The notes below the pieces were generated by a model. The model was not told the DNA's origin, did no database searches, and saw only the letters and a program-made list of their open reading frames with translations. Source: Citrobacter sp. JGM124 (GTDB lineage Bacteria; Pseudomonadota; Gammaproteobacteria; Enterobacterales; Enterobacteriaceae). Taken from it: a DNA stretch of 64,000 nt. Made by a program: the position numbers and the translations under genes. The stretch spans positions 124,001 through 188,000 of the forward strand of contig NZ_JAERJD010000006.1 in assembly GCF_018257795.1 (NCBI RefSeq). Direction: 5' to 3'. Below, one piece after another: positions 47,567 to 59,185 of the stretch; the first letter of the stretch is position 1, and each line of letters opens with the position of its first letter.

Positions 47567-49015
47567 TTACTGACGGTAGACCTTCACGTTGCTATAACCC
47601 AGTTCGCGCAGGTACAAAGCCTGCAGACGGCTCATCACACCACGCTCACACCACAGCAAATAAGTTTTACTCTGGTCAAGGGAGCCAAAAGCGGTACTGA
47701 GTTTATAGAAAGGTAATGCAGTTACCTCAATGCCATCCAGAGCCATAGGCTTTGCTTCCACTTCGTCATTAGAACGAATATCCAGCAGAACCTCATTCGC
47801 CCCGAACTCATTAACGGTTTCTACTTCAACCACTTCTTCCTGGGTCTGGGTTGCAATTTCACGAATATCAATATTCGTGGCTTCGGCAATCACACGCTCA
47901 AGAATAGAGAAGTCGAAGTTTTGCTCTTCCGCTTCAATCTTCGCTTTAACCGCTTTAACTGTCGGGCTTTTTGAAATGACACCACAGTATTCTGGCATCG
48001 TACGGGCAAAATCAGCAGTACCGATTTCACGGGCTAAATCAATAATATGCTCTTTATCATGTGAAATCAGCGGGCGCAGAATAAGGGTGTCGGACACGTT
48101 ATCTATCAGGCGCAAGTTAGTCAGAGTCTGGCTGGATACCTGCCCCAGAGCTTCACCGGTAACCAGCGCCTGAACCCCGTAACGTTCAGCAATTTGCGAA
48201 GCAGCACGCACAAACATTCGTTTTAGAACAACGCCCATCTGACCATCTTCGATTTTTTCGAGGATTTCCCCCACAACCGGTTCAAAGTTGATGGCGACAA
48301 AACGGACTTTATGGGAACTACCAAAACGATTCCACAGATAATGCGCAACTTGTTTCACGCCAATTTCATGAGCTGCACCACCGAGATTAAAGAAGCAGTA
48401 GTGAACACGACAGCCACGGCGCATCAGCATGTAGCTGGAAACACCAGAATCAAAACCACCAGAAATCAGTGACATGACATCTTCCTGGGTTCCTACAGGG
48501 AACCCACCAAGGCCTTCACTACGACTTTTAACCAGCAGCAGTCGGTCATTCTCAATCTCAAGATGTACGGTCACATCCGGACGAGTCAGCTTAACCCGAG
48601 CGGATTCAATATGTTGATTCAGACCACCACCAACATACCGCTCAACATCAATAGAGCTGAACTCATGCTTACCACGGCGTTTAACCCGTACACAAAAGCT
48701 CTTGTCGATTAACTGGTCGCGGTAAAGTTCAAGCGCTTGCTCGAAGATATTGTGCATGTCGGTAAATGGCACATCTTCAACTTCCAGAATATGATGAATA
48801 CCCGGGATGCGTGTTAAACCTTCACGAATGGCCAGGCGCTGGCTTTCGTCTCTGGCACGGACTTCAATATGATCCCAGTGGCGGAGTACCGCCAGCTTCT
48901 CATCGTAATGCTTTAAGACGTTACGAATGTTCGCGGTGAGTATCTTAATGAAGCGCAATCGCACAGATTGGCTCTTGATGGTGATTTCCGGGAACAATTT
49001 AATGATAAACTTCAT
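47567..49015 (-). CDS. thiI: tRNA 4-thiouridine synthase / thiazole sulfurtransferase ThiI
   Basis: 482 residues, as in E. coli. It makes 4-thiouridine at tRNA position 8 and passes sulfur to ThiS for the thiazole of thiamin. The order is a ferredoxin-like and THUMP region (residues 1-165), a PP-loop ATPase domain with S-G-G-F-D-S-G-V near residue 182 and a Cys in M-P-E-Y-C-G-V near 344, and a C-terminal rhodanese domain with the active Cys in L-L-W-C-E-R-G near 456. The rhodanese extension, needed for thiamin synthesis, is intact. thiL in this window acts later in the same pathway. Confidence 0.98.
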   Translation of the reverse strand: MKFIIKLFPEITIKSQSVRLRFIKILTANIRNVLKHYDEKLAVLRHWDHIEVRARDESQRLAIREGLTRIPGIHHILEVEDVPFTDMHNIFEQALELYRDQLIDKSFCVRVKRRGKHEFSSIDVERYVGGGLNQHIESARVKLTRPDVTVHLEIENDRLLLVKSRSEGLGGFPVGTQEDVMSLISGGFDSGVSSYMLMRRGCRVHYCFFNLGGAAHEIGVKQVAHYLWNRFGSSHKVRFVAINFEPVVGEILEKIEDGQMGVVLKRMFVRAASQIAERYGVQALVTGEALGQVSSQTLTNLRLIDNVSDTLILRPLISHDKEHIIDLAREIGTADFARTMPEYCGVISKSPTVKAVKAKIEAEEQNFDFSILERVIAEATNIDIREIATQTQEEVVEVETVNEFGANEVLLDIRSNDEVEAKPMALDGIEVTALPFYKLSTAFGSLDQSKTYLLWCERGVMSRLQALYLRELGYSNVKVYRQ

Positions 49016-49230
49016 GGCGGTAAGAGTTCGTTAGTGAGCCGTTTCTGCGGTTAAACATAGGGGCTTAAAAAAAAGTAAAGCAGAGGTATCTTTCCTCTGC
49101 ATCCGAGTGGCGAGAGTATACCACCATCCCGGCTCGACTGCGTATTTTAACCCAATGTTCGAGCTTGCTTGATAATCATTTTGACTCCGTTACCATGTCG
49201 GCGTCGAATTAAAACAGAGTCAGACATCCT

Positions 49231-49473
49231 ATGGCTAAAAAAAATGAACCCCAAACCAGTTTTGAAACAGCACTGGTAGAACTGGAACAGATAGTGAGCC
49301 GTTTAGAAGGAGGCTCACTTCCACTGGAAGACGCTCTAAATGAATTTGAACGTGGTGTACAATTGGCTCGTCAGGGGCAGCTCAAACTGCAACAAGCAGA
49401 GCAGCGAGTACGTGTCCTGCTGAGTGATGACCCGGACTCACCACTGACTCCTTTTACTCCGGATGCTGAATAA
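49231..49473 (+). CDS. xseB: exonuclease VII small subunit
   Basis: 80 residues, as in E. coli. It is the helical small subunit of exonuclease VII, which with XseA degrades single-stranded DNA from both ends. The signature is F-E[16 protein letters not shown] near residue 12, followed by [18 protein letters not shown]. It is the first gene of xseB-ispA-dxs, divergent from thiI, and its TAA stop precedes the ispA ATG by one base. Confidence 0.97.
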   Translation: MAKKNEPQTSFETALVELEQIVSRLEGGSLPLEDALNEFERGVQLARQGQLKLQQAEQRVRVLLSDDPDSPLTPFTPDAE

Positions 49474-49474
49474 T

Positions 49475-50374
49475 ATGGATTTTAATCGTCAACTTAAGGC
49501 TTATACTGAAAGAGTGAACCAGGCCCTTGCTCATTTTCTGGCGCCGCTTCCCTTTCAAGACAGTCCAATGGTTGAAGCCATGCATTATGGGGCCCTGTTA
49601 GGGGGCAAACGGCTACGTCCTTTTCTGGTCTATGCTACCGGGAAAATGTTCGGTGTTAATACCGATGTACTGGACGCACCGGCTGCTGCAATAGAATGTA
49701 TTCATGCCTATTCATTGATTCACGATGATCTACCGGCGATGGATAACGATGATTTACGCCGAGGGCAGCCGACATGCCATATAAAATTCGGTGAAGAGAA
49801 TGCTATTCTTGCTGGCGATGCCCTACAAACTCTGGCGTTTTCTATACTTAGTGGGGCACCGATGCCCGGTGTTCAGGCTACTGACCGTCTGGCAATGGTA
49901 ACGGAACTCGCTTCCGCCAGTGGCGTTAGTGGTATGTGTGGTGGCCAGGCACTGGATCTCGCCGCCGAAGGTCAACACGTTAGCCTGGCGATGCTGGAGC
50001 GTATTCATCGGCATAAAACCGGGGCCCTCATTTGTGCGGCGGTTCGTCTCGGCGCATTCAGTGCTGGTGAGGCCGGTCGACAGGCACTACCGTTACTGGA
50101 TAATTTCGCACAAAATATTGGTCTGGCATTCCAGGTTCAGGATGACATTCTCGATGTCATTGGTGATACCGCCACTCTGGGTAAGCGCCAGGGCGCAGAT
50201 CAACAGCTTGGCAAAAGTACCTATCCAGCGTTGCTTGGCCTTGAGCAGGCTCAGGCAAAAGCAGAAGAACTTTTACAGGAAGCACGACAGGCTCTGGCCA
50301 CCCTTTCCAGACAGTCGCTGGATACCAGCGTCCTGGAGGCGTTGGCAAACTACATTATCCATCGTGATAAATAA
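49475..50374 (+). CDS. ispA: farnesyl diphosphate synthase
   Basis: 299 residues, as in E. coli. It joins dimethylallyl and isopentenyl diphosphates to geranyl and farnesyl diphosphate, feeding ubiquinone, undecaprenyl phosphate and heme O. The two Asp-rich motifs are H-D-D-L-P-A-M-D near residue 84 and Q-D-D-I-L-D near residue 224, and G-G-K-R-L-R-P lies near residue 46. The start at 49475 is one base after the xseB stop. It is followed after 29 bases by dxs, so two isoprenoid genes sit together. Confidence 0.98.
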   Translation: MDFNRQLKAYTERVNQALAHFLAPLPFQDSPMVEAMHYGALLGGKRLRPFLVYATGKMFGVNTDVLDAPAAAIECIHAYSLIHDDLPAMDNDDLRRGQPTCHIKFGEENAILAGDALQTLAFSILSGAPMPGVQATDRLAMVTELASASGVSGMCGGQALDLAAEGQHVSLAMLERIHRHKTGALICAAVRLGAFSAGEAGRQALPLLDNFAQNIGLAFQVQDDILDVIGDTATLGKRQGADQQLGKSTYPALLGLEQAQAKAEELLQEARQALATLSRQSLDTSVLEALANYIIHRDK

Positions 50375-50403
50375 CGTATAACAACTATGAGTTAAGATTG
50401 CTG

Positions 50404-52266
50404 ATGAGTTTTGATATCGCCAAATACCCGACACTGGCACTGGCTGACTCTGCCCCAGAGTTACGCTCACTGCCAAAAGATAGCCTGCCGAAGCTTTGCG
50501 ATGAGCTACGCCGCTACCTGCTGGATAGTGTCAGCCGCTCCAGCGGACATTTTGCTTCCGGTTTGGGAACCGTGGAACTCACTGTGGCGTTGCACTACAT
50601 CTATAATACTCCCTTCGATCAAGTTATCTGGGATGTGGGACATCAGGCTTATCCGCATAAGATCCTGACGGGGCGCCGTGACAAAATAGGCACCATTCGT
50701 CAGAAAGACGGTTTGCACCCTTTCCCATGGCGTGCGGAAAGCGAGTACGACGTGCTGAGTGTCGGCCATTCCTCAACCTCAATCAGTGCCGGGCTCGGTG
50801 TGGCGGTTGCTGCTGAAAAAGAGGGTAAAGATCGGCGAACGGTCTGTATTATTGGGGACGGTGCAATTACTGCCGGTATGGCCTTTGAAGCCATGAACCA
50901 TGCCGGGGATATTCGCCCGGACATGCTGGTGATACTCAATGACAATGAGATGTCTATCTCCGAAAATGTCGGGGCATTAAATAATCACCTGGCACAATTA
51001 CTTTCCGGTAAACTTTATTCAACCCTGCGGGAAGGTGGCAAAAAAGTCTTCTCAGGTGTTCCCCCTATCAAAGAGCTGTTAAAACGAACAGAGGAGCATC
51101 TGAAAGGCATGGTCGTGCCGGGCACATTGTTTGAAGAGCTTGGTTTTAATTACATCGGGCCCGTGGATGGCCATGATGTGCTGGGGCTGGTGAGTACGCT
51201 AAAAAACATGCGTAGCCTGAAAGGCCCACAATTCCTGCATGTAATGACCAAAAAAGGTCGGGGATATGCCCCGGCAGAAAAAGATCCAATCAGTTACCAT
51301 GCAGTACCTAAGTTTGATCCCCAAAGCAATACCCTGCCTAAAAGTGCCGGAAGCCTGCCCAGTTATTCAAAAATTTTCGGTAATTGGTTATGTGAAACTG
51401 CCGCTCAGGATAACAAACTGATGGCCATCACCCCAGCGATGCGTGAAGGCTCCGGGATGGTGGAGTTCTCTCGTCAGTATCCCAGCCAATATTTTGACGT
51501 GGCTATCGCCGAGCAGCATGCCGTGACCTTTGCAGCGGGCCTGGCAATTGGAGGCTATAAACCCGTAGTCGCCATCTATTCAACCTTCCTGCAACGGGCT
51601 TACGATCAGTTAATTCATGATGTAGCCATTCAAAAACTGCCTGTACTGTTTGCCATTGACAGGGCCGGAATTGTCGGTGCCGATGGACAAACCCATCAGG
51701 GAGCCTTTGATCTCTCCTTCCTGCGCTGTGTCCCGGATATGGTAATAATGACACCGAGCGATGAAAATGAGTGCCGTCAAATGCTCTACACGGGTTACCA
51801 TCATCAGGCTGGGCCCAGTGCCGTTCGTTATCCTCGGGGTACCGGTACTGGTGCGGCACTGACCCCAATGGAAGCACTCCCGTTAGGGAAAGGGGTTATC
51901 AAACGTCAGGGTGAAAAATTGGCAATCCTTAACTTTGGAACTCTGCTTCAGGATGCCGCTATCGTTGCGGAAAATCTCAATGCAACACTGGTGGATATGC
52001 GTTTTGTTAAACCTCTGGACCAGGCGTTGATCCTGCGAATGGCAGAACAGCATGAATCACTGGTGACACTGGAAGAAAATGCCATCATGGGCGGGGCCGG
52101 TAGTGGGGTTAATGAAGTCTTAATGGCTAAACGTAAGGTGGTGCCAGTACTCAATATTGGCTTGCCTGATATTTTTATTCCCCAGGGAACCCAGGAAGAA
52201 GCACGCGCTGATATTGGTCTCGATGCGGCAGGCATTGAACAGCAAATTCGCCACTGGCTGAATTAA
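50404..52266 (+). CDS. dxs: 1-deoxy-D-xylulose-5-phosphate synthase
   Basis: 620 residues, as in E. coli. It is the ThDP enzyme that condenses pyruvate and glyceraldehyde 3-phosphate, the entry step of the MEP isoprenoid pathway and a precursor source for thiamin and pyridoxal. The ThDP motif runs from G-D-G-A-I-T-A-G-M near residue 152 to N-D-N near residue 181. The catalytic Glu of the pyrimidine domain is in A-I-A-E-Q-H-A-V-T near residue 370. I start at M-S-F-D-I-A-K-Y-P (50404). A Met two codons upstream is possible. In E. coli yajO follows. Here the next gene is pgpA, convergent. Confidence 0.98.
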   Translation: MSFDIAKYPTLALADSAPELRSLPKDSLPKLCDELRRYLLDSVSRSSGHFASGLGTVELTVALHYIYNTPFDQVIWDVGHQAYPHKILTGRRDKIGTIRQKDGLHPFPWRAESEYDVLSVGHSSTSISAGLGVAVAAEKEGKDRRTVCIIGDGAITAGMAFEAMNHAGDIRPDMLVILNDNEMSISENVGALNNHLAQLLSGKLYSTLREGGKKVFSGVPPIKELLKRTEEHLKGMVVPGTLFEELGFNYIGPVDGHDVLGLVSTLKNMRSLKGPQFLHVMTKKGRGYAPAEKDPISYHAVPKFDPQSNTLPKSAGSLPSYSKIFGNWLCETAAQDNKLMAITPAMREGSGMVEFSRQYPSQYFDVAIAEQHAVTFAAGLAIGGYKPVVAIYSTFLQRAYDQLIHDVAIQKLPVLFAIDRAGIVGADGQTHQGAFDLSFLRCVPDMVIMTPSDENECRQMLYTGYHHQAGPSAVRYPRGTGTGAALTPMEALPLGKGVIKRQGEKLAILNFGTLLQDAAIVAENLNATLVDMRFVKPLDQALILRMAEQHESLVTLEENAIMGGAGSGVNEVLMAKRKVVPVLNIGLPDIFIPQGTQEEARADIGLDAAGIEQQIRHWLN

Positions 52267-52321
52267 TCCACCCGTGGTTTAAGGAATAGCAAGGAAGCTT
52301 ATCCCTGACAAAAAACAGAGC

Positions 52322-52353
52322 CTGGCAGGATGAATGCGCCTTCATCATACCAG
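52322..52353. terminator. weak hairpin between convergent dxs and pgpA
   Basis: CTGG-CAG-GATGAA pairs imperfectly with TTCATC-ATA-CCAG in the 107-base gap between the two convergent stops. There is no T-tract. It is the only structure seen there. Confidence 0.35.
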
Positions 52354-52373
52354 ACACCGTTCATGATGATAAT

Positions 52374-52889
52374 TCAGAACCAGGCAGGCGCACCATAGTA
52401 GCCCAACAAGAAAAGAATAGCGGCAGCCGCAATTCCTGCAACAATATCGTCAACCATAATGCCGGCTCCACCTTTGATATTTTTATCAAACCAGCGAATA
52501 GGCCATGGTTTCCAAATATCAAGAATACGAAAAACGACAAAACCCAGCGCAACCCAGCGCCAGTCATTCGATGGTATCGCAATCAGCGTTATCCACATCC
52601 CGACAAATTCGTCCCAGACGATGCTGCCATGGTCATGCACGCCCATATCACGCGCAGTCACATGACAGAGATAAAAACCGATAACACAGGCAATAATCAC
52701 CACCAACAAATAGAGCGGTAGAGAGAGCAAATCCAGTAAATACCAGCAAGGGATCGCTGCCAGGGAACCGGCAGTACCGGGCATGATGGGACTCAAACCA
52801 CTGCCAAACCCCGTTGCTAACAAATGCCACGGATTACGCAGGTTTAAACGGCTTTTAGCGATATCTTTACTCTTTTGCAAAGTGGTCAT
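52374..52889 (-). CDS. pgpA: phosphatidylglycerophosphatase A
   Basis: 171 residues (172 in E. coli). It is an inner-membrane phosphatase converting phosphatidylglycerol phosphate to phosphatidylglycerol. Family motifs are [11 protein letters not shown] near residue 24, P-G-T-A-G-S near residue 37, and the acidic catalytic segments D-E-F-V-G near residue 91 and D-D-I-V-A-G near residue 148. The start lies 23 bases inside the 3' end of thiL, so translation is coupled. It is the last gene of the nrdR-to-pgpA cluster. Confidence 0.97.
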   Translation of the reverse strand: MTTLQKSKDIAKSRLNLRNPWHLLATGFGSGLSPIMPGTAGSLAAIPCWYLLDLLSLPLYLLVVIIACVIGFYLCHVTARDMGVHDHGSIVWDEFVGMWITLIAIPSNDWRWVALGFVVFRILDIWKPWPIRWFDKNIKGGAGIMVDDIVAGIAAAAILFLLGYYGAPAWF

Positions 52890-53844
52890 ATCCTTTTAAA
52901 TCCAGAGTTACGGGGTCGCCGTTACGCAGGAACTGCAATCCTTCAGACACCGGCGCTATCTGCCCAATACAACTATAGGAAACACCAAGGCTGCCGATAG
53001 CGGCCTCCAGCGTGCCACGGTTGATTTCCGGCACGGTAAAACACAGCTCATAGTCTTCGCCGCCTGCCAGCCCAAAGGCTAACGCCTGTTCCAGGGAAAC
53101 ATTCGCCAGAAGCTCGTCAGAAAACGGGAAAGCATCAAGGCTGATACGGGCACCACAATCACTAGCTTTCAGGATATGGCCTAAATCAGAAATCAAGCCA
53201 TCTGATAAGTCTATCGCACTGCTAGCCAGTCCACGCAATGCTTGCCCATGCAAGATACGCGGGGTTGGTCGAAGATGCCGGGCAATCAGATAATCAGCCT
53301 GTTGAGTGTCACTGACCTGCAGCCGATGTTGCAAAATGGCCAGTCCAGCAGCACTGTCACCCGGCGTACCGGTCACATAGATCCAGTCCCCTACTTTAGC
53401 GCCACTTCGTTTAAGTGCTCGTCCCGCCGGGATCAAGCCATGAATACCCAGGGTCAGGGAAAGTGGGCCCCGGGTCGTATCCCCGCCGATCAGCTGTATA
53501 CCGTAGTAATCCAGTTGTTCAAACAAGCTATCACTGAATGCCGCCAGCCAGTTCTCATCAACGTCAGGCAGAGTTAACGCCAGTGTCAGCCATGCAGGAT
53601 CAGCCCCCATAGCAGCAAGGTCGCTCAAGTTAACAGCAAGGGCTTTATAACCTAGATCGGATGGAGAGATATCCGCCAGAAAATGGACACCAGAGACCAA
53701 AGTATCAGTGCTGATAGCCAGTAACTGTTTATCAGGGACCACCATCAAGGCACAGTCGTCACCAATACCGGTATCCACATCATGACGGGAATTTCTGGTG
53801 CGGTCGAAGTAACGGGCAATAAGGGAAAACTCACCACATGCCAT
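52867..53844 (-). CDS. thiL: thiamin-monophosphate kinase
   Basis: 325 residues (E. coli ThiL 325). It phosphorylates thiamin monophosphate to thiamin diphosphate, the cofactor used by IlvB and Dxs in this same window. The ATP-binding N-terminal segment has G-I-G-D-D-C-A-L near residue 26 and S-D-L-A-A-M-G-A near residue 72. Also visible are G-G-D-T-T-R-G near residue 120, D-L-S-D-G-L near residue 211 and G-G-E-D-Y-E-L near residue 260. It lies 56 bases after nusB and overlaps pgpA by 23 bases. Confidence 0.98.
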   Translation of the reverse strand: MACGEFSLIARYFDRTRNSRHDVDTGIGDDCALMVVPDKQLLAISTDTLVSGVHFLADISPSDLGYKALAVNLSDLAAMGADPAWLTLALTLPDVDENWLAAFSDSLFEQLDYYGIQLIGGDTTRGPLSLTLGIHGLIPAGRALKRSGAKVGDWIYVTGTPGDSAAGLAILQHRLQVSDTQQADYLIARHLRPTPRILHGQALRGLASSAIDLSDGLISDLGHILKASDCGARISLDAFPFSDELLANVSLEQALAFGLAGGEDYELCFTVPEINRGTLEAAIGSLGVSYSCIGQIAPVSEGLQFLRNGDPVTLDLKGYDHFAKE

Positions 53845-53900
53845 GGGGTTTACCTCAAGAAAATATCAGTCAAAACAGGCCAGACATGCTGGCCTGAAGG

Positions 53901-54320
53901 TCACTTTTTGCGGGGACGAATAACAGGGGCTGCTTTATCAAGTACACCATTGACAAATTTATGGCTATCTTCAGCACCGAAGGTTTTCGCTAATTCAATA
54001 CCTTCGTTAATGGCCACTTTATACGGCACATCATCACGTTTGGACAATTCAAACAGTGAAATACGCAGTATCGCTTTTTCTACTTGCCCCAGTTCGTCGA
54101 GCTGGCGAGACAGATAAGGCTTCATCAGCCCATCCAGATACGCACTGTTAGTAGCCACCCCGCTCAGTAACTCACGGAAATAGTTAACGTCAACGTCCTT
54201 GACGTCCTGTTCCGCCAGGAACTGGTATTCAACATCAGCGATGTCATTTTTAGACAACTGCCAGGAGTAGAGCGCCTGGACGGCGCACTCACGGGCGCGG
54301 CGACGAGCAGCAGGTTTCAC
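53901..54320 (-). CDS. nusB: transcription antitermination factor NusB
   Basis: 139 residues, as in E. coli. It is an all-helical RNA-binding protein that, with NusE (S10), binds boxA in rRNA leaders and supports antitermination. Conserved are the Arg-rich start [19 protein letters not shown] and the C-terminal [15 protein letters not shown]. It lies 21 bases after ribE, the conserved rib-nus arrangement. Confidence 0.98.
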   Translation of the reverse strand: MKPAARRRARECAVQALYSWQLSKNDIADVEYQFLAEQDVKDVDVNYFRELLSGVATNSAYLDGLMKPYLSRQLDELGQVEKAILRISLFELSKRDDVPYKVAINEGIELAKTFGAEDSHKFVNGVLDKAAPVIRPRKK

Positions 54321-54341
54321 GGATTTCCCCTTACAAAAAAA

Positions 54342-54812
54342 TCAGGCTTTAATAGCCTTCAATACATTAATCATTTCCAGTGCGGTCAATGCCGCCTCGG
54401 CACCTTTATTACCTGCTTTGGTACCCGCACGTTCGATAGCTTGTTCAATGCTTTCAGTGGTCAGTACACCAAAGGCAACTGGCACACCGTGGTCATAAGA
54501 AACATGAGCCAGGCCATTGCTCGCCCCACCGGCAACATATTCAAAGTGGGCAGTACCGCCACGAATCACGGTACCCAGTGCGATAATCGCATCATATTTA
54601 CCGGTTTTCGCCAGTGCGTCAGCAGCCAGTGGCAGCTCATACGCACCAGGCACCCACACAACGGTAATATTATTGTCTGTAACCTGGCCGATACGTTTCA
54701 GAGCGTCTACGGCACCATCCAGCAGGCTGTCGTTAATAAAATTGTTGAAACGCGCAATCGTAATAGCAATACGGGCGTCAGGAGTAGCAACAGCTGCTTC
54801 AATAATGTTCAT
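54342..54812 (-). CDS. ribE: 6,7-dimethyl-8-ribityllumazine synthase
   Basis: 156 residues, as in E. coli (RibE, called RibH elsewhere). It condenses the RibD-pathway pyrimidine with dihydroxybutanone phosphate to give lumazine, the penultimate riboflavin step, and assembles as a 60-subunit shell. Conserved are R-F-N-x-F-I-N near residue 21, V-P-G-A-Y-E-L-P near residue 54, [12 protein letters not shown] near residue 81 with the catalytic His, and F-G-V-L-T near residue 113. It lies between ribD and nusB in the operon. Confidence 0.98.
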   Translation of the reverse strand: MNIIEAAVATPDARIAITIARFNNFINDSLLDGAVDALKRIGQVTDNNITVVWVPGAYELPLAADALAKTGKYDAIIALGTVIRGGTAHFEYVAGGASNGLAHVSYDHGVPVAFGVLTTESIEQAIERAGTKAGNKGAEAALTALEMINVLKAIKA

Positions 54813-54888
54813 AATCTTCCTTTACGGGTTCTGTTTAGCCCCAAAAGGGGGCGGATTTTATCATAATCTTTCCGCGACTGCTTACGTT

Positions 54889-56007
54889 TTACGAGTGCGC
54901 GTGTTCAGGGATTAAGTGTAGGCATAAATCAGGGCCTGTCTGGCGAATCTGACTGAAAACAAACTCAGGGGCATCAATAAGTTTTTCAAGCCCCGGCAGA
55001 GTACAAAGACCACGCGCATCAGTGCCCAATAACTTAGGTGCCAGATAGATAATCAGCTCATCCACCAGGCCCGCCTGTAATAATGCACCGCTTAACGCGG
55101 GGCCAGCCTCGACCCAGACGTTATTCATCTGACGTCTCCCTAACTGCATCATCAGCACAACCAGGTCAATATGCCCCTGATGGGGCGCAATGACCAGCTG
55201 TTCGACGTCCTGCGGCCAGGACTGAGAATCAGGAGCATAACGAGCAAGCCAGGTTTGTCCGGGTTGCTGAATGATATTGTGCTGGGGCGTTACACGGTTT
55301 TGGCTGTCGACAATAACACGTACCGGCTGGCGTGACGGGGAGACGGTCATATCAACCGGGCTCAGGTCATCCAGCTCATTCCAGCGGACAGTAAATGCGG
55401 GATCGTCCGCCAGGACTGTGGCACTGCTGGAAAGAATAGCGGAGCTTTGTGCACGTAAACGCTGCACGTCACGACGCGCTTGTGGGGAGGTTATCCACTG
55501 ACTCTCACCACTGGCCATCGCCGTACGCCCATCAAGTGAAGCGCCCAGTTTGAGTTGTACATAGGGAAATCCGGTACGCATACGCTTGAGAAAACCGCGA
55601 TTAAGGGCTTCGGCTTCCCCCATCATCAGGCCGTGACTGACTTCAATACCTGCTTGTTGTAAACGATAAAGCCCTCGTCCTGCCACTTGGGGGTTTGGAT
55701 CTTGCATGGCGGCAACCACACGACTCACACCTGCGGCAATCAAGGCATCACAACAGGGAGGGGTTCGACCATGATGACTGCAAGGCTCCAGGGTGACATA
55801 GGCCGTCGCCCCCCGCGCCAGGTCTCCCGCCATCCGTAAAGCATACACTTCAGCATGGGGTTCCCCAGCTCGCTGATGATAACCTTCACCGACAATTTTG
55901 CCGTCTTTCACGATAACACAGCCAACATTGGGATTTGGCATCGTGGTAAAGCGCCCGCGTCTTGCCAGCTCAAGCGCCCGCGCCATAAACAGTTCATCAC
56001 CTGACAT
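54889..56007 (-). CDS. ribD: bifunctional riboflavin deaminase/reductase RibD
   Basis: About 372 residues (367 in E. coli). The N-terminal zinc deaminase domain has H-A-E-V near residue 50 and P-C-S-H-H-G-R-T-P-P-C-C near residue 75. The C-terminal domain (from about residue 147, with K-L-G-A-S-L-D-G-R-T-A) is the NADPH reductase. Together they carry out two consecutive steps on the pyrimidine ring in riboflavin synthesis. I start at the ATG at 56007, six bases past the nrdR stop. A TTG at 56016 in the same frame overlaps nrdR and is less likely. Confidence 0.97.
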   Translation of the reverse strand: MSGDELFMARALELARRGRFTTMPNPNVGCVIVKDGKIVGEGYHQRAGEPHAEVYALRMAGDLARGATAYVTLEPCSHHGRTPPCCDALIAAGVSRVVAAMQDPNPQVAGRGLYRLQQAGIEVSHGLMMGEAEALNRGFLKRMRTGFPYVQLKLGASLDGRTAMASGESQWITSPQARRDVQRLRAQSSAILSSSATVLADDPAFTVRWNELDDLSPVDMTVSPSRQPVRVIVDSQNRVTPQHNIIQQPGQTWLARYAPDSQSWPQDVEQLVIAPHQGHIDLVVLMMQLGRRQMNNVWVEAGPALSGALLQAGLVDELIIYLAPKLLGTDARGLCTLPGLEKLIDAPEFVFSQIRQTGPDLCLHLIPEHAHS

Positions 56008-56012
56008 ATCTA

Positions 56013-56540
<528 letters not shown>

Positions 56541-56612
56541 TCATCAACGAAATAAAATGCTATCTTCAGTTTCAGGCAGGCAAACCAGTACACCATTAGA
56601 AGGAAAGACCCC

Positions 56613-57173
56613 ATGTCCCTGAGTGGCCGAAAAACTATTTTAGTGGTTAGTATTTTAAACATGACCGCCTGTGCCTCACCGTCAAACCTGCATCAGATTC
56701 AACATGAAATAAAAAGTCTGAATCAGGATATGCAACGTTTAAGTGAACAGGCAGTGAGTGTCAGTCAGCAAAATGCGCTAAATGCTCACTCAACCCAAGG
56801 CGTCTATTTACTGCCCTCGGCAAATACCCCGGCATTAGTGGAAAGTAACATTGGGATGCTAAAAATGTCGCTGGTTACCGTTGCTCCCGCAGCCGGAGGC
56901 ACACGAGTGACGCTCCTTATCCAGCAGAACAGATTACAACCACTTCCTGCATTTTCAGCTATTATTGAGTGGAACAGCCACGAGGATAACGCCAATACTG
57001 AGCCTAAAAAAGCAACCGGGCAGCAATTTTTTAGCGTTCCGGTACGTTCAGCCACAGCGGATGAAGCAACCATCACGTTGATTTTACCTGATACGACTGT
57101 CGATACATTACGCTGGGTACGTATTCACCAGATAACCCCGCTTAATCAGGCCGTTGCTCTGCCCACTCATTAG
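56613..57173 (+). CDS. yajI: YajI-like lipoprotein (DUF3251)
   Basis: 186 residues. A lipoprotein signal ends at M-T-A-C with the cysteine at residue 20, followed by Ala-Ser, so an outer-membrane location is likely. The mature part starts with a Gln/Asn-rich, probably coiled-coil stretch (IQHEIKSLNQDMQRLSEQ). It then has a beta-rich domain with L-L-I-Q-Q-N-R-L-Q-P-L near residue 107. Position between nrdR and tsx and the overall layout fit E. coli YajI. I identified it mainly by position and pattern. No function is known. Confidence 0.75.
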   Translation: MSLSGRKTILVVSILNMTACASPSNLHQIQHEIKSLNQDMQRLSEQAVSVSQQNALNAHSTQGVYLLPSANTPALVESNIGMLKMSLVTVAPAAGGTRVTLLIQQNRLQPLPAFSAIIEWNSHEDNANTEPKKATGQQFFSVPVRSATADEATITLILPDTTVDTLRWVRIHQITPLNQAVALPTH

Positions 57174-57350
57174 CATTTTTCGGCAGCGTTATCTTCGTTG
57201 CCTGATGCTGAGAACGATGAATGAGCCAGCCAGAAAAACTAACATTTCATTACAACCAAACTGATATTTGAAATGCGACATAGAAAATTGAAATAAATTC
57301 GGTAAAATGTCCGCAAACGTGAGCGCAATCGATTACGTACATGATAGAAA

Positions 57351-57392
57351 TGTGAAACAGGGCATATTTTTGTGAGTAATGGCATCTATAAT
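57351..57392 (+). promoter_or_regulatory. predicted CRP-dependent tsx promoter
   Basis: A perfect -10 TATAAT lies at 57387-57392. A half-good CRP site TGTGA-N6-GCATA (57351-57366) is centred about 40.5 bases before the expected start, the class II position known for E. coli tsx P2. Around 57310-57325 CGCAAACGTGAGCG resembles a LacI-family (CytR/PurR) operator. The rest of the 57174-57482 gap holds no gene. Confidence 0.55.
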
Positions 57393-57482
57393 AACCATGT
57401 CGTGAGAAACCTGCTGGATTCACATTCATAGAAAGTTGTTTCACAGTCTCTCGTAAAAATGAAATAAAACAGTGGCGAAAAT

Positions 57483-58337
57483 ATGAAAAAAATAATTCTG
57501 GCAGCTGGTGCTGCTATTGCACTTTCTGGTTCATTCTCTGCCAGTGCAGAAGAGACTAATCGTTCTGAATACCTTTCTGACTGGTGGCAGCAGAGTATTA
57601 ACGTTGTGGGAAGTTACCACACGCGTTTCGGACCTCAGCTACGTAACGATACTTACCTGGAATATGAAGCCTTTGCACGTAAAGACTGGCTGGATTTCTA
57701 CGGCTACATTGATGCACCGGTATTCTTCGGGGGTAACAGTGATGCTAAAGGTATCTGGAACAAAGGTTCCCCACTGTTTATGGAAATTGAGCCACGTTTC
57801 TCCATAGACAAGCTGACTAACTCCAATTTAAGTGTTGGTCCATTCAAAGAATTCTTTATTGCCAACGACTATATCTACGATATGGGGCATAACGAGTCCA
57901 GCCGTCAAAGCACATGGTATATGGGTCTGGGTACTGATGTTGATACTGGCCTGCCAATGAGTCTGGCACTGAACGTATATGCGAAATATCAATGGCAGAA
58001 CTACGGTGCAGCGAACCAGAATGAGTGGGATGGTTACCGCTTTAAGGTAAAATACTTCGTCCCTATTACCCAAGTCTTGGGCGGCGATTTAGCCTATATT
58101 GGCTTCACCAACTTTGACTGGGGTTCCGATCTTGGCGATCAGCCTGACCGTACCAGCAACTCTATCGCGTCCAGTCATATCCTGGCACTGAACTACAACC
58201 ACCTGCACTACTCCTTCGTTGCCCGTTATTTCCATAACGGCGGCCAGTGGAAAAATGGCTCACGCCCAGTGTGGATGGATGACAAAATCCAGTCTAACGG
58301 TTTTGGTTATTATTTAGTTGTGGGTTATAACTTCTAA
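57483..58337 (+). CDS. tsx: nucleoside-specific outer-membrane channel Tsx
   Basis: 284 residues (294 in E. coli). It is a 12-stranded beta-barrel channel for nucleosides. The signal peptide of about 22 residues ends A-S-A (before [13 protein letters not shown]). Aromatic-rich strands follow ([17 protein letters not shown]-type, [13 protein letters not shown]), and the protein ends in a C-terminal Phe (YYLVVGYNF), the usual outer-membrane assembly signal. The leader carries a CRP-type site, so induction by nucleoside/CRP control as in E. coli is likely. In E. coli yajD follows. It is absent here. Confidence 0.97.
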   Translation: MKKIILAAGAAIALSGSFSASAEETNRSEYLSDWWQQSINVVGSYHTRFGPQLRNDTYLEYEAFARKDWLDFYGYIDAPVFFGGNSDAKGIWNKGSPLFMEIEPRFSIDKLTNSNLSVGPFKEFFIANDYIYDMGHNESSRQSTWYMGLGTDVDTGLPMSLALNVYAKYQWQNYGAANQNEWDGYRFKVKYFVPITQVLGGDLAYIGFTNFDWGSDLGDQPDRTSNSIASSHILALNYNHLHYSFVARYFHNGGQWKNGSRPVWMDDKIQSNGFGYYLVVGYNF

Positions 58338-58353
58338 TTAATGCCTCAATCTG

Positions 58354-58379
58354 AAAAGTCGGCCTCTGGCCGACTTTTT
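58354..58379. terminator. tsx terminator, shared with convergent regulator gene
   Basis: AAAAGTCGGCC-TCT-GGCCGACTTTT is an 11-bp stem followed by TT on the plus strand, with T's also at the other end. Its right edge overlaps the stop region of the convergent gene. Confidence 0.88.
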
Positions 58380-59082
58380 ACGACGCTGAGAACGGCGTTG
58401 TTTGCTGACGCTGTAGCTGAATGAAGTGCGCCAGTGAATGTTGTGGATGCGAACTAAAATGCACCTGTGTGAGAACCATTTCACTGCACCTTTCTAAATC
58501 AAAGCACCGATAATCATCCCGCGTTTCACACCAGGCAACCAGCAACCATATTTTTCCCCAGAACGTGAGACCCAACGGGTTCACCCTGCGTGCTGAGTGA
58601 ACACCCCGCTTATCCTGATAGGCCATTTGTACTGTTTGCCGCATTCTGATAGCCGGATGAAGCAGATCAAAATGCCGCTTAACCTGAGGGGAAGCGCTAA
58701 GGTCTGGTACCATAATAGCGCTCTGCTCTGCGACCTGACGCTTATCAGGACTCAACGCCGCCAGCAGCTTTTCACCGGCAGAGTCAGCCGATCGCGCTAA
58801 TGCATTGCCACTCCAGGTTTTAACCATCCGTAGGGCAGCAATAAGGGATTCCACCTCATCCGAACTAAACATCAGCGGTGATAAAAGGTAGCCTGGCAGC
58901 AGCTGATACCCCTGCCCCGCTTCGCCAATGACAGGCACACCAGACAGAGAGAGTGCATTAATATCACGGTAGATAGTACGTTCTGAAACCTCCAGCCGCC
59001 CAGCCAGGTACGCGGCAGTGGTTAGTCTCCTGCCATTGATTATCTGAACGATTTGAAAGAGACGTTCTGCTCGTCTGCTCAT
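58378..59082 (-). CDS. YafY-type helix-turn-helix/WYL transcriptional regulator
   Basis: 234 residues. The N-terminal winged helix-turn-helix is of the HTH_11/DeoR-like type (M-S-R-R-A-E-R-L-F-Q-I-V-Q-I-I and VSERTIYRDINALSLSGVPV). The C-terminal part (from about residue 140) is a WYL-type ligand domain (R-V-N-P-L-G-L-T-F-W-G-K-I-W-L-L-V-A-W-C near residue 167, then D-D-Y-R-C-F-D-L-E-R). The key W-Y-L triad reads W-L-L. Such regulators often control neighbouring genes. The alpha/beta hydrolase gene lies 103 bases upstream on the same strand and is the obvious candidate partner. The ligand is unknown. Confidence 0.85.
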   Translation of the reverse strand: MSRRAERLFQIVQIINGRRLTTAAYLAGRLEVSERTIYRDINALSLSGVPVIGEAGQGYQLLPGYLLSPLMFSSDEVESLIAALRMVKTWSGNALARSADSAGEKLLAALSPDKRQVAEQSAIMVPDLSASPQVKRHFDLLHPAIRMRQTVQMAYQDKRGVHSARRVNPLGLTFWGKIWLLVAWCETRDDYRCFDLERCSEMVLTQVHFSSHPQHSLAHFIQLQRQQTTPFSAS

Positions 59083-59185
59083 TCCCCCCCCAACTTGCCT
59101 CTACAGGCAGATATTTTTGGGTGCTGCCGGGGAGATAATATCACCGGATCAGCCAGCATCCCGTTAATAAGTCGTGTTTTTCCCC

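Noticed and set aside
57371-57386. A second CRP-like site TGTGA-N6-GCATC before tsx
   Set aside because: It would abut the -10 element, where CRP could not activate, and the second half is poor.
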